Assembly (NCBI GenBank): GCA_044375695.1
Contig: JBILMG010000001.1
Span: 1-54,827, forward strand
Length of the DNA stretch: 54,827 nt
Direction of reading: 5' to 3'
Origin: DATDYW01 sp044375695
GTDB lineage: Bacteria > Patescibacteriota > Minisyncoccia > Phycocordibacterales > JAACPR01
Positions 47,851 to 54,827 of this stretch are shown here, piece by piece; the first letter of the stretch is position 1; the number at the start of each line of letters is the position of its first letter. The position numbers and the translations under genes were made by a program. The notes under the pieces were generated by a model, which was not told the DNA's origin, did not search any database, and saw only the letters and a list, made by a program, of their open reading frames with translations.

Positions 47851-48450
47851 ATGAATACCCAAATCGCAGCAAAGAAACCCTCTGGCAGCATCAACCCGCT
47901 CTTTCTCATCCTGCTCGGCATCGGAGCCGTCCTCCTCGTCGGCTTCGTCAGCTTGCGCAACGGCCTCGCCCGTCAGGAAAACGGCGTGGTCGCGGCTCAC
48001 GAAGAGCTGAAGAATGTTCACTCGAGCATCTTTAACCAGATGAAGTCGCAGGGGCTCGCCATCGAGAAATACGGCGACCTGGTGATCAAGGCTATCGAGG
48101 TTTCCATGACAGGCCGCTACGGCGAAACCGGCTCCAAAGCCGGGGTCCAGTGGATCAAGGAGCAGAACCCAGAAATCGATGTGAAGATCATGGACAAGCT
48201 CCAGGTCGCCATTGAATCTGGCTACAAGGAGTTTCAGGCGCGCCAAACCACCAAAATCGACCTGATTCGGGTCTACGACAACTCGCTCGATACCTGGCCT
48301 TCGAGCTGGGTCGCGTCCATTGCCGGATTCCCGAACAAGGTTACCGCCGATATGCGCAAAACCATCTCATCGGCCGCAACCGACGACATGATGCAGCGGA
48401 AACAGTTCGACACGATCAACCCGTTCTCGACACCTGCCGAGGCTAAGTAG
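47851..48450 (+). CDS. LemA family protein
   Basis: 199 aa. One N-terminal TM helix (residues 15-34), then a helical cytoplasmic or external domain (VVAAHEELKNVHSSIFNQMKS...YDNSLDTWPSSWVASIAGFP) as in LemA: short N-out membrane proteins with a four-helix bundle. Its role is unclear in all bacteria. Operon with the TPM-like gene (51-nt gap). Confidence 0.85.
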   Translation: MNTQIAAKKPSGSINPLFLILLGIGAVLLVGFVSLRNGLARQENGVVAAHEELKNVHSSIFNQMKSQGLAIEKYGDLVIKAIEVSMTGRYGETGSKAGVQWIKEQNPEIDVKIMDKLQVAIESGYKEFQARQTTKIDLIRVYDNSLDTWPSSWVASIAGFPNKVTADMRKTISSAATDDMMQRKQFDTINPFSTPAEAK

Positions 48451-48462
48451 CCTACGGCCCAC

Positions 48463-48493
48463 GCCGGTGCGCGCTGCGCCCGGCTTTTCTTTT
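48463..48493 (+). terminator. Terminator after lemA-like gene
   Basis: GCCGGTGCGC / GCGCCCGGC imperfect stem, tail TTTTCTTTTT. Confidence 0.85.
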
Positions 48494-48527
48494 TGTTGCC
48501 AAAGTGCCCTCAGGATAGAATGCCCTT

Positions 48528-48908
48528 ATGGATGAAGAGAAAATCTTTGGCCCGCTCTCCCTCCGGCAATTCTTGTACGTCGCCGTCGCGGCCGGGGCCG
48601 TATACGCCGCGTACCTGTTCCTGCCGCTCTGGGGCGCTGCCGCGGCGGCCGTTGCCGCGGCTATCGTTACGCTGCCCCTCGTCCGAGCTGTCGAGCCGCC
48701 ACCCTTCGACCAGAAGTTCATTGATGCCAAGAAGGCGTCGCTCGCCCCTGAAGATTTCCAGCGGTGGCAGCGTCGCAAGGTGGCCGAGCTGCAATCTCAA
48801 ATCTCTGCCCGCGCCGAGCGTGGGCTCTCCGCCGATCCGGAGCTCGAGCGCGCCAAGGCTATGGTCGAGGCGACTGCCGGCGAAACCAGGCAGGCTCCGT
48901 CTCTTTAG
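48528..48908 (+). CDS. PrgI-like membrane protein, 126 aa
   Basis: TAGAAT ends 6 nt before the ATG. KIFGPLSLRQFLYVAVAAGAVYAAYLF is the PrgI-family N-terminus with a first TM helix; a second TM helix follows (residues 33-50), then a charged helical tail. PrgI proteins are small components of type IV secretion-like systems in Gram-positive bacteria and CPR. No VirB4/VirD4 gene is near. Confidence 0.7.
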   Translation: MDEEKIFGPLSLRQFLYVAVAAGAVYAAYLFLPLWGAAAAAVAAAIVTLPLVRAVEPPPFDQKFIDAKKASLAPEDFQRWQRRKVAELQSQISARAERGLSADPELERAKAMVEATAGETRQAPSL

Positions 48909-48910
48909 CT

Positions 48911-49234
48911 GTGGCGACCCGCCCCGACACCGTCGAGTTCATTCTGGGAAAGCTGCGTCCGGCAGAGCGCTTCCGCGTGCGCGCCATGTTCGGCGAGTAC
49001 GCGCTCTACGCCGACGGGAAGGTTGTCGCGCTCGTGTGCGACGACCAGCTGTACGTGAAAATTGTGCCCGCGAGCGCGTCGCTCGCCGAATCGTGCGAGC
49101 GGGCGTCGCCGTACCGCGGCGCGAAGCCTCACTACCTGGTAGAGGAGTGGCAGCTCTCGTCGATCGACGGCCTACCCGCGCTGCTCCTCGCCGTGGCCGA
49201 AGGGCTCCCGAACCCGAAAAGGAAAGGGAAGTGA
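48911..49234 (+). CDS. TfoX N-terminal domain protein, 107 aa
   Basis: GTG 48911, 2 nt after the previous stop. RAMFGEYALYADGKVVALVCDDQLYVKI is the TfoX-N domain signature. This short form lacks the C-terminal helix-hairpin-helix domain of competence factor TfoX/Sxy. Function of stand-alone domains is unknown. Probably co-transcribed with the PrgI-like gene. Confidence 0.85.
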   Translation: MATRPDTVEFILGKLRPAERFRVRAMFGEYALYADGKVVALVCDDQLYVKIVPASASLAESCERASPYRGAKPHYLVEEWQLSSIDGLPALLLAVAEGLPNPKRKGK

Positions 49235-49324
49235 CGCCCGGGTTACGTGGCTTCCTGCCGGTCGCGGCCGGCCGGCGCTGTCGGCCGGGTTGGCCCGTAA
49301 CCGCGGCGGCACAAAAATTCCGCG

Positions 49325-49351
49325 AGACCCTTTTGAGGGTCTTTCTTTTTG
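49325..49351 (+). terminator. Terminator after the TfoX-like gene
   Basis: AGACCC / GGGTCT followed by TTCTTTTT. Confidence 0.85.
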
Positions 49352-49375
49352 CGAACGAGCCTGTAGAATTCTTCG

Positions 49376-49726
49376 ATGAAGACCCCCGTCTACCGAGGCG
49401 CGGTCATCGAGGAAAGCCTCGATGACCGCGCCGTACTCGTTTCCCTGAAGACCCTGCACGTGACCGAAACCAGCGACCCCGACCTGGCCGCCCGCTGCCG
49501 GGTGCGCACGGTAGAGGGTAGTCGGGAAGCGTTACGGGCGCTCTCGCGGCACCTGAAGCCCGTCGGCTGGCACGCCCAGTTCTGGGACTCTCGGCAGAAC
49601 ACCATGATTGTCTTTCGCGGGCGGGTGTTCGAGTTCCGCTTGGCCGATCGCCGCGCCTGGGGCGAGGCGATACGCCACGGGCTCGCCGTCGGCGTGCCGC
49701 GCGAGCGGCTCGGCTCTCCCGCGTAG
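49376..49726 (+). CDS. Hypothetical protein, 116 aa
   Basis: TAGAAT ends 6 nt before the ATG. Small soluble alpha/beta protein with central WHAQFWDSRQNTMIVFRGRVFEF. Not recognised. Convergent with the DoxX-like gene. Confidence 0.65.
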   Translation: MKTPVYRGAVIEESLDDRAVLVSLKTLHVTETSDPDLAARCRVRTVEGSREALRALSRHLKPVGWHAQFWDSRQNTMIVFRGRVFEFRLADRRAWGEAIRHGLAVGVPRERLGSPA

Positions 49727-49754
49727 GAGATGCGCGAACCTTTCTCTATTCTGC

Positions 49755-50726
49755 CTACCGGCAGTCTTTCTTGCAGAAGAACCTGGTCGGGCCGGCGCCG
49801 AAGGCGAGCAGGATGATAGCCGCCGAGTAGACGGCGAGGTCTTCGACCTCCCACGCGCCCACCTGAACGAGCATCGTCACCACCGAGGCGGCGAAGAAGG
49901 CGGCGATGGTGGCCGTGTTGATGCGGGTGACGTAGCCGAGGATGAACACGACGCCGAACACCAGCTCGACGAAGCCGGTCGAGAGCACGAAGAGCTTGTC
50001 GGTGAACCAGTCGAAGCCGAGCGCCGGCATGAAGTTCCAGCCGTGGTTACCGAGGAAGGCGAGCGAGAGCTCTGGGTACATGAGCTTCTCGGTGAGCGCG
50101 AGCACGATGAGAGAGACGCCGACCGAAATGCGCACCACTTCGACGCCGTAGCGGTCGAGGCGTCGCAGCGGCGACCGGGCAGGCGAATCGTTGACCAGAA
50201 AGTAGAAGGCGAGGCCGGCGAGGAGCACGTTCTCGGCGAGCGCCGCGAAGCCCACCTCCACGCCGACCGCGAGGTGGAGCGCCACGAGGATGGCGGCGCC
50301 GACTCGAGGCCAGACGTTCGCGATGAGCATTAGCCCGGAAATGATCTGAGCCGCCCAGAGCCAGGTGCTCCACCCGCCGGTGACGGGAAACTCTGGCACC
50401 AGGACGAGGTTCCAGACGAGCGCTACCGTCACCAGGAAGAGGCCGAGAACAGCCTGCGCCGCGCGGTTAATGGCGCGGCGGTTCCTGGCCGCGAAGGCGG
50501 CGACCGCCCGAGGTTCGGGCAGCACGCGCGACAGGAGGGCGGCCACGACCACCAGCAGGAAGCCGATAGCCGACCAGGCGACTACCTCGGCGCTGGTGAG
50601 GTAGTAGAACGGCTCTTCGCCGTGGCGCGCGGCGGTAACGGCGGCGCTGTCCACGAACCACTTAACGTGGGCCGAGGCGGTGGCCGGAACGAGCAGCAGG
50701 CAGGCGAACCCAAAAAATTTCTTCAT
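49755..50726 (-). CDS. DoxX-like membrane protein, 323 aa
   Basis: TAGTAT ends 6 nt before the ATG on the minus strand. Signal-like first helix, then about eight TM helices. The later part (RYGVEVVRISVGVSLIVLALTEKLMYPEL...FVLSTGFVELVFGVVFILG) fits DoxX/DoxD-type domains. The role is unclear; DoxX-like proteins take part in redox or sulphur metabolism in some bacteria. Confidence 0.7.
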   Translation of the reverse strand: MKKFFGFACLLLVPATASAHVKWFVDSAAVTAARHGEEPFYYLTSAEVVAWSAIGFLLVVVAALLSRVLPEPRAVAAFAARNRRAINRAAQAVLGLFLVTVALVWNLVLVPEFPVTGGWSTWLWAAQIISGLMLIANVWPRVGAAILVALHLAVGVEVGFAALAENVLLAGLAFYFLVNDSPARSPLRRLDRYGVEVVRISVGVSLIVLALTEKLMYPELSLAFLGNHGWNFMPALGFDWFTDKLFVLSTGFVELVFGVVFILGYVTRINTATIAAFFAASVVTMLVQVGAWEVEDLAVYSAAIILLAFGAGPTRFFCKKDCR

Positions 50727-50859
50727 AAGTTGATACTACACCCGCGCCAGGCGCCGCGCCGGTGGAAAAGCGCCCCAGGCGCCGCGCAGAGACGAACGGT
50801 CGCGCATCCGGTATAGTTTCCGTGGCGAGCGATTAGCGACGCCGCGGCAAAAAACTGAC

Positions 50860-51144
50860 ATGAACAGCTTCGAACGAATGGATATTTTTTTCGCCGTCAC
50901 GACCGTAGCGGTCGTGGCCGTGGCGCTGGTCGTGTGCCTGATTGGCTGGCGTCTGGCGCGGCTCCTCAGGGCGATTGGCCGTATTTCAGAAGAAGCCGCC
51001 GACGAGGCGCGGGCGCTACGCGCCGACCTCGGCGACGTGCGCGAGACTGTGCGCCGCGAAGGGTTCAAGCTACGGCACCTTTTCGGTTTGGCTGGTAAGG
51101 TCGGCTCCCGCTTCGCCGGGCGCGGCCGCAGCAAGAAAAACTAA
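50860..51144 (+). CDS. Small membrane protein, 94 aa (DUF948-like)
   Basis: ATG 50860 or 50878. One TM helix (residues 9-31), then an amphipathic helix (SEEAADEARALRADLGDVRETV) and a basic Gly/Arg tail. Layout as in DUF948 proteins. Followed after 17 nt by the next gene, probably an operon. Confidence 0.6.
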   Translation: MNSFERMDIFFAVTTVAVVAVALVVCLIGWRLARLLRAIGRISEEAADEARALRADLGDVRETVRREGFKLRHLFGLAGKVGSRFAGRGRSKKN

Positions 51145-51161
51145 CTTTCAAAACAACCTCT

Positions 51162-51614
51162 ATGGCGAACGCAAAAAAGAAGGCGGGTAAGGTCAGCGGC
51201 AAGGTGGCGGCCGGCGTCGGTGCGGGCCTTGTGGCCGCCGCCGCTGCCGCGGGCGCGGGCTACTACTTCTACTTCGGCAAGCAGGCGAAGAACCACCGCC
51301 GCATCGCGGCGAAGTGGGCAGGTGACCTCAAGAAAGAAGTCGCCAAGCAGGTCAAGAAGGCGAAAGCCGCAGAGCGTCAGGCGGTCGTCGCGATCGTCGA
51401 TCAGGTTTCGTCCGCGTACCGCGGCGCGAAGTCTGTCGACGCCAAGGACCTCCTCCTCGCCGCGGGTGAGCTCAAGGACAACTGGCAGGAAATCGCCCAC
51501 GAGATTAAGGTTGCCGGCCGTGGCGCCGTGAAAAAAATTCGCACCGTCACCGCGAAGGCCAAGAAGGCCGTCGCGGCGGTGAAGAAGGTAGCCAAGAAGC
51601 CGGCTCGTCGTTAG
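51162..51614 (+). CDS. Lys/Ala-rich membrane-tethered protein, 150 aa
   Basis: A Lys-rich N-terminus, a TM helix (residues 16-38, Ala/Gly-rich) and a helical cytoplasmic domain. It ends in a histone H1-like (KKAV)n tail (RTVTAKAKKAVAAVKKVAKK). The tail could bind DNA or envelope polymers. Not recognised as a named family. Confidence 0.65.
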   Translation: MANAKKKAGKVSGKVAAGVGAGLVAAAAAAGAGYYFYFGKQAKNHRRIAAKWAGDLKKEVAKQVKKAKAAERQAVVAIVDQVSSAYRGAKSVDAKDLLLAAGELKDNWQEIAHEIKVAGRGAVKKIRTVTAKAKKAVAAVKKVAKKPARR

Positions 51615-51622
51615 CCCGCAAA

Positions 51623-51672
51623 TATAGCAACGCCCGCCCGCGCCATTTCTGGCGCGGGCGGGCGTTGCTATA
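51623..51672. repeat. Perfect 22-bp inverted repeat joined to a -10 box
   Basis: Arms 51623-51644 and 51651-51672, loop ATTTCT. The right arm ends GCTATA and merges into TACAAT (51671-51676), the -10 box of the next gene. It can act as a 3' end for the upstream operon while carrying part of the next promoter. Confidence 0.9.
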
Positions 51673-51682
51673 CAATTGGCCC

Positions 51683-52150
51683 GTGAGAAAAATTCTTGCC
51701 GCCACGCTCGTGGTCGCCGTCGCGGCGGGCCTCTGGCTGTATTTCGATATGGCACCGGAGGGAAAGCCGGCCCCGGCCGAAAAGGCGACACCGCAAACCC
51801 AGAAGAACCTACGCCGCGAAGATATTTCCTGGGCCACCGAAGAGGCTGGACAGAAGCCCGACGAGGAAGGAGCCGCGCCGCTCGTCGACCTGAGCGTATC
51901 GATTGAGGGCAACCCTTACCTCGTCGGTCGCTTCGAGGGTTCCTGTTGGCCCGACGGGGCAAAAGATCTTAGCGGCGGGGAAATTTCTGGGGCCACCTGC
52001 TGGTGGGCTGGCTTCGGGCAGGAAATCAGGGCTGTTCAACGGGGCGGCGCGATTGAAATTCTGCGCCGAGAAATTGGCGAAACGGAAAACGGCGAGGCGC
52101 CGTTCGTCGGCGAGTACTCGCGCGTCTTGCGGGTAGAGCTTCGCCGGTAG
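51683..52150 (+). CDS. Exported protein, 155 aa
   Basis: GTG start 6 nt after TACAAT. Signal/TM helix (residues 3-18), Pro/Ala/Glu linker, then a domain with SVEGNPYLVGRFEGSCWPDG-like strands (VSIEGNPYLVGRFEGSCWPD) and two Trp/Cys pairs. Not recognised. Extracytoplasmic. Confidence 0.7.
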   Translation: MRKILAATLVVAVAAGLWLYFDMAPEGKPAPAEKATPQTQKNLRREDISWATEEAGQKPDEEGAAPLVDLSVSIEGNPYLVGRFEGSCWPDGAKDLSGGEISGATCWWAGFGQEIRAVQRGGAIEILRREIGETENGEAPFVGEYSRVLRVELRR

Positions 52151-52167
52151 CGCCGCGCGCCGAACTT

Positions 52168-52196
52168 TTGACAAAGGCCAAACTTGTTTGTAGCGT
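52168..52196 (+). promoter_or_regulatory. Promoter of the second NUDIX gene
   Basis: TTGACA (52168-52173), 17 bp, TAGCGT (52191-52196); the ATG is 11 nt further. Confidence 0.7.
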
Positions 52197-52207
52197 CTGA
52201 GGCCGCT

Positions 52208-52672
52208 ATGCCCCCTACAAAAGAAGAACAAATTCCCGTAACGCCCAAAGTTGGCGTCGGGCTCGTCGTAACCAAAACGGATGCCGGCGGCCGGCTGCAG
52301 ATTCTGATGGGTCGCCGCCGAGGCGCCCACAGCGCCGGCGACTGGGCTGTGCCCGGAGGCCACTTCGATTTCGGCGAAGAGATCGAGGCGACCGTCCGCC
52401 GAGAGGTGCAAGAAGAATGCGGCCCGGACCTCAGGTTCGGCGACATGAAACCTCTGTGCATCTCGAACGTGCGCGCGTTCCTGCCGGATCGCCACTACCT
52501 GGACCTCGTGTTCCGGGCAGAATGGGTCTCTGGGGAGCCTCAGAACATGGAGCCCGATAAGTGCGAAGGCTGGCACTGGGTTTACGCGGACGAGCCGCCG
52601 ACGCCCCTCTCGCCGTTTTCTGGCCCAATGCTCGAGGCGCTCGCGACCGGCAAGCTGGTTCACGAATGCTGA
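52208..52672 (+). CDS. NUDIX hydrolase (NUDT15/MutT-like)
   Basis: 154 aa. VPGGHFDFGEEIEATVRREVQEECGP is a full Nudix box (residues ~55-78). GRRRGAHSAGDWAVPGGH and the C-terminal WHWVYADEPPTPLSPFSGPM match the MutT/NUDT15 group that hydrolyses (oxidised) NTPs. TGA stop. Single-gene unit. Confidence 0.88.
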   Translation: MPPTKEEQIPVTPKVGVGLVVTKTDAGGRLQILMGRRRGAHSAGDWAVPGGHFDFGEEIEATVRREVQEECGPDLRFGDMKPLCISNVRAFLPDRHYLDLVFRAEWVSGEPQNMEPDKCEGWHWVYADEPPTPLSPFSGPMLEALATGKLVHEC

Positions 52673-52676
52673 CCCC

Positions 52677-52705
52677 GTCGCCCAATTGGGCGACTTTTCT
52701 TTTTG
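52677..52705 (+). terminator. Terminator of the second NUDIX gene
   Basis: GTCGCCC / GGGCGAC, loop AATT, tail TTTTCTTTTT. Confidence 0.9.
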
Positions 52706-52733
52706 TCCGTGCGGCGCCTGGTAGAATCTCGCG

Positions 52734-53798
52734 GTGACCACCCGAACTTACCCCAGGCGTTTCGTCGCCGCTTTCGCCGCGCTCCTCTTGGCTTTTTCGC
52801 CGCTCGCCGCCTCGCCTATTGCCGCCGCGTCTAGCCTCGGCTTTACCCGCGTCTTCTATTACCGCGACGGGCCGAAGGCGCTCGCCTCGCTCAAGAAGAA
52901 CTACCGCTCTATCGACATTCTCGCGCCGCAGAGCTACACCATCGACGGGGCGGGCAACCTTGCCGGCGAGCCGCCGAAGAAGGCGCTCCGCTTCGCCAAA
53001 GGGAAGGGGATTGCCGTGGTGCCGCTCGTCACCAACGGCGCCTTCGAGGCGGCTTCGGTGAAGGCTTTTCTGGAAGACGAAGGTGCTCGCGACGCCGCGG
53101 TGAAAGCTATGCGCGACGAGGCCGAGGCACGCGCCTACGCTGGCTGGCAAATCGATTTCGAGCAGGTGGACGCCTCGCTCAAGGACGAGTTCACCGCGTT
53201 CGTGGCCGAAGCCGAGCGCGCGCTCGAGGAAGACGGACGCTCGCTGTCGGTCGCCGTGGTGGCGAAGGTGTCCGACGTGCCGGCCGACTACCCGAACGAC
53301 CTCTGGCAGAAGCTCATCGGCGTCTACGATTACGAGGCGCTCGGCGAGGCAGCCGACTTCGTGAGCGTGATGTCCTACGACGAGCCGTACAAGACGGGCC
53401 CGGTATCGCCCTACCCGTGGCTCGAGCGCGTGCTCACCTACACCCTCGAGAAGGTGCCCGCCGAGAAAATTTCGCTCGGCGTTCCGACGTACTACTGGGA
53501 GCGCGAGGTCGGCGGCAAGAACCGCATTATGGAAATTGGCGGCGCCGCGGGCGTGGCCCTTGCCAAGGAAGAGCGCGGGGCTAAAACCGGCTACGACGAA
53601 GAAATGAAGACCGCTTTCGTGAAGTACCGCACCGCGACGGGCGAGGAGCGGCTGGTGTGGCACGAGAACCGCCGATCTATCCAGGACAAGCTCCTCTTGG
53701 CGACCGAAGAGGGCCTGCACGGCGTTTCTGTTTGGGCGCTTGGCCTCGAGCTGCCCGAGACGCACCGGGCGTTCCAGGCGGCTATCAAGAAAAAGTGA
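52734..53798 (+). CDS. Secreted glycoside hydrolase family 18 protein
   Basis: 354 aa, GTG start with TAGAAT ending 6 nt upstream. Signal peptide (residues 1-32). GH18 barrel motifs: DILAPQSYTIDG, WQIDFEQVD (catalytic DxxDxDxE-like region), VSVMSYDEPYKTGPVSPYPWLERVL and a terminal GVSVWALGLEL. The DxDxE motif is shortened to QIDFEQ, with Glu kept as acid/base. Likely acts on peptidoglycan or chitin-like glycans, similar to SleL/YaaH proteins. Confidence 0.85.
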   Translation: MTTRTYPRRFVAAFAALLLAFSPLAASPIAAASSLGFTRVFYYRDGPKALASLKKNYRSIDILAPQSYTIDGAGNLAGEPPKKALRFAKGKGIAVVPLVTNGAFEAASVKAFLEDEGARDAAVKAMRDEAEARAYAGWQIDFEQVDASLKDEFTAFVAEAERALEEDGRSLSVAVVAKVSDVPADYPNDLWQKLIGVYDYEALGEAADFVSVMSYDEPYKTGPVSPYPWLERVLTYTLEKVPAEKISLGVPTYYWEREVGGKNRIMEIGGAAGVALAKEERGAKTGYDEEMKTAFVKYRTATGEERLVWHENRRSIQDKLLLATEEGLHGVSVWALGLELPETHRAFQAAIKKK

Positions 53799-53849
53799 CG
53801 CCCGCTAGGTGCCTGCTCGTCGGGAGGTCTGCTCTCGTAGGTTTCGGTC

Positions 53850-53871
53850 GCTGGCCGCTCGAGCGGCCAGC
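53850..53871. repeat. 22-nt perfect palindrome
   Basis: GCTGGCCGCTC / GAGCGGCCAGC between two convergent genes, without a T-run. It may be a shared 3' hairpin. Confidence 0.8.
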
Positions 53872-53886
53872 CCGCGGCCAGAGGTC

Positions 53887-54441
53887 CTAGCGGCCGGCAC
53901 GCGTCGGCGCGAGCCGCCGACGCATCGCGATTGCGCCGGCGGCGCCAGCAGCAGTGGCCAGCCCGTAAGCAATGACAATTTCCTGAAAGCCAAACCTCGC
54001 GGGCAGGTCTACCGCGCCGAGGACGAGCGCCGTGGCCCAGGAAGCCCCGGAGAGTGCCCCCGAGAAGAGCATCCACGGTCGTAGGCGGACGAAACGGCGC
54101 TCGTCGCCAGCTGCCCGGGCCGCGATGGCCGGCACGTGAATCCGGTGAAAGATGAGGCCGTTGAGCGTGAGCACCCCTACCGCGAGCATCTTGGCGGCGA
54201 ACTCTGGGTCAGAAAGGTATTTCGCGGGGTTCATCGCGAAGAGGCCTGCGCCCGAGAGCAGCAGAACGGCGAGGCCGAACCAAACCAGGCGGCTGCCCAG
54301 CTTCACGAAACGAACCTCTGGCTTCGTTACCCGACGGTTCGCCGCCGCCGTGAGGAAAATGAAATCTGAAACTACGGCACCGCCGAAGCCAACCGCGAGG
54401 CCGGCCAGGTGCGCTACCGTCAGAGCGTCTGGGATTGTCAT
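53887..54441 (-). CDS. Integral membrane protein, 184 aa
   Basis: TAGAAT ends 6 nt before the ATG on the minus strand. Five TM helices. HLAGLAVGFGGAVVSDFIFL and GLIFHRIHVPAIAA carry histidines within TM helices, as in small cytochrome-like or DUF2214-type proteins. Family placement uncertain. Confidence 0.65.
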   Translation of the reverse strand: MTIPDALTVAHLAGLAVGFGGAVVSDFIFLTAAANRRVTKPEVRFVKLGSRLVWFGLAVLLLSGAGLFAMNPAKYLSDPEFAAKMLAVGVLTLNGLIFHRIHVPAIAARAAGDERRFVRLRPWMLFSGALSGASWATALVLGAVDLPARFGFQEIVIAYGLATAAGAAGAIAMRRRLAPTRAGR

Positions 54442-54538
54442 GGCGTGATTCTACCTTGGGCAAAGACGGTGCGTTAGGCGCTTTACCGGCCGGCGTACCC
54501 AGGCGATAATGAGCGGAACGAAACGGTAACCTACCATC

Positions 54539-54827
54539 ATGCGCCACCGCTCAGCCGCCCTCCTGTCCGCCGCCGCGCTCGCCCTCCTCGTGTCTCTTGG
54601 CCTCGCTCGCGCCGCGTCTTCCGCCCTCTCGTTTGCCTCTCTGCTGGGCCTGGGCGAGGAGCGCTGCGAAGGTCGCGCCTCGTGGGAAGCTCGCAACCCA
54701 GGGGCAGCTGGAAAGTGCCTGCCCCCCGTGCCCGAGATCGAATGCTTCGACGCTATCGACAACGATTCGGACGAGATGGCCGACTACCAGGACCCGGATT
54801 GCAACGAGTATTACGGCAACGGTGACG
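54539..54827 (+). CDS. Asp/Cys repeat surface protein, paralogue 2 (cut by window end)
   Basis: At least 96 codons, open at the window end. The signal peptide (residues 1-25) ends LGLARAASSALSF, very similar to the gene at 14686 (LGLARAAAPALSL). The first repeat ECFDAIDNDSDEMADYQDPDC follows the same C..D-N-D-S-D-E pattern. Codon use is less GC-biased than in the other copy. Start inferred from the homologous N-terminus; TAACCT ends 6 nt upstream. Confidence 0.8.
   Translation, partial: MRHRSAALLSAAALALLVSLGLARAASSALSFASLLGLGEERCEGRASWEARNPGAAGKCLPPVPEIECFDAIDNDSDEMADYQDPDCNEYYGNGD

Overview
The window is gene-dense, GC-rich bacterial chromosome, and most likely belongs to a Patescibacteria/CPR (Parcubacteria-like) bacterium. 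That assignment is inferred from several features: short genes, few metabolic enzymes, an RF2 that lacks most of its usual N-terminal domain and its frameshift site, a PrgI-like protein, scattered single tRNA genes, ftsE/ftsX near prfB, and many small membrane or secreted proteins of unknown function. There is no rRNA, CRISPR array, IS transposase or recognisable phage block. RF2 is present and some genes end in TGA, so TGA is a stop codon here.

Layout. 1-9.2 kb: tRNA-Met/Ile(CAT), a small exported protein, tRNA-Asp with a decayed repeat array, an HD protein, a DUF4105 protein, a nucleotidyltransferase, a NUDIX hydrolase, a ZIP transporter, an epimerase, tRNA-Thr(CGT) with a repeat element, and a spermidine-synthase-like membrane protein. 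9.2-18.5 kb: an exported-protein operon, small hypotheticals, tRNA-Thr(GGT), a VTT membrane protein overlapping prfB, a candidate small RNA, a large Asp/Cys repeat surface protein, and ftsE/ftsX. 18.5-28.9 kb: a lipoprotein, hypotheticals, pyrG, a P-loop protein, an AI-2E family exporter, a DEAD-box helicase with a long leader, a MarR regulator and a DUF3850 duplication. 28.9-33.3 kb: tRNA-Gln followed by an array of single-gene cassettes separated by folded repeats derived from the tRNA 3' end. 33.3-54.8 kb: a SOUL / photolyase / TspO cluster, HD, AAA+ and CinA-NMNAT-like proteins, a tandem M14 carboxypeptidase pair, a TIM-barrel protein, a TPM-like/LemA pair, DoxX, a NUDIX hydrolase and a GH18 protein. 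The window ends inside a second copy of the Asp/Cys repeat protein family.

The most interesting signal is the tRNA-linked repeat family. At tRNA-Asp, tRNA-Thr(CGT) and tRNA-Gln the tRNA 3' end enters a long perfect or near-perfect hairpin. This is followed by an inverted copy of the tRNA T-arm, then an imperfect long stem (GGTCrCGrGy..ACTwAG / CTTAGTrAyyCGTGACC) with a variable inner hairpin, then a partial direct copy of the tRNA 3' end. At tRNA-Gln three such elements and two shorter junctions separate four small genes, each with its own promoter. The layout resembles an integron cassette array with attC-like sites but uses a tRNA T-arm as anchor, and no recombinase is visible in the window.

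Two expression signatures recur. Many first genes have a TAnAAT box ending only 6-8 nt before the start codon, which implies leaderless mRNAs, while a few internal genes have Shine-Dalgarno sites. Most intrinsic terminators end in the same TTTTCTTTTT tail.
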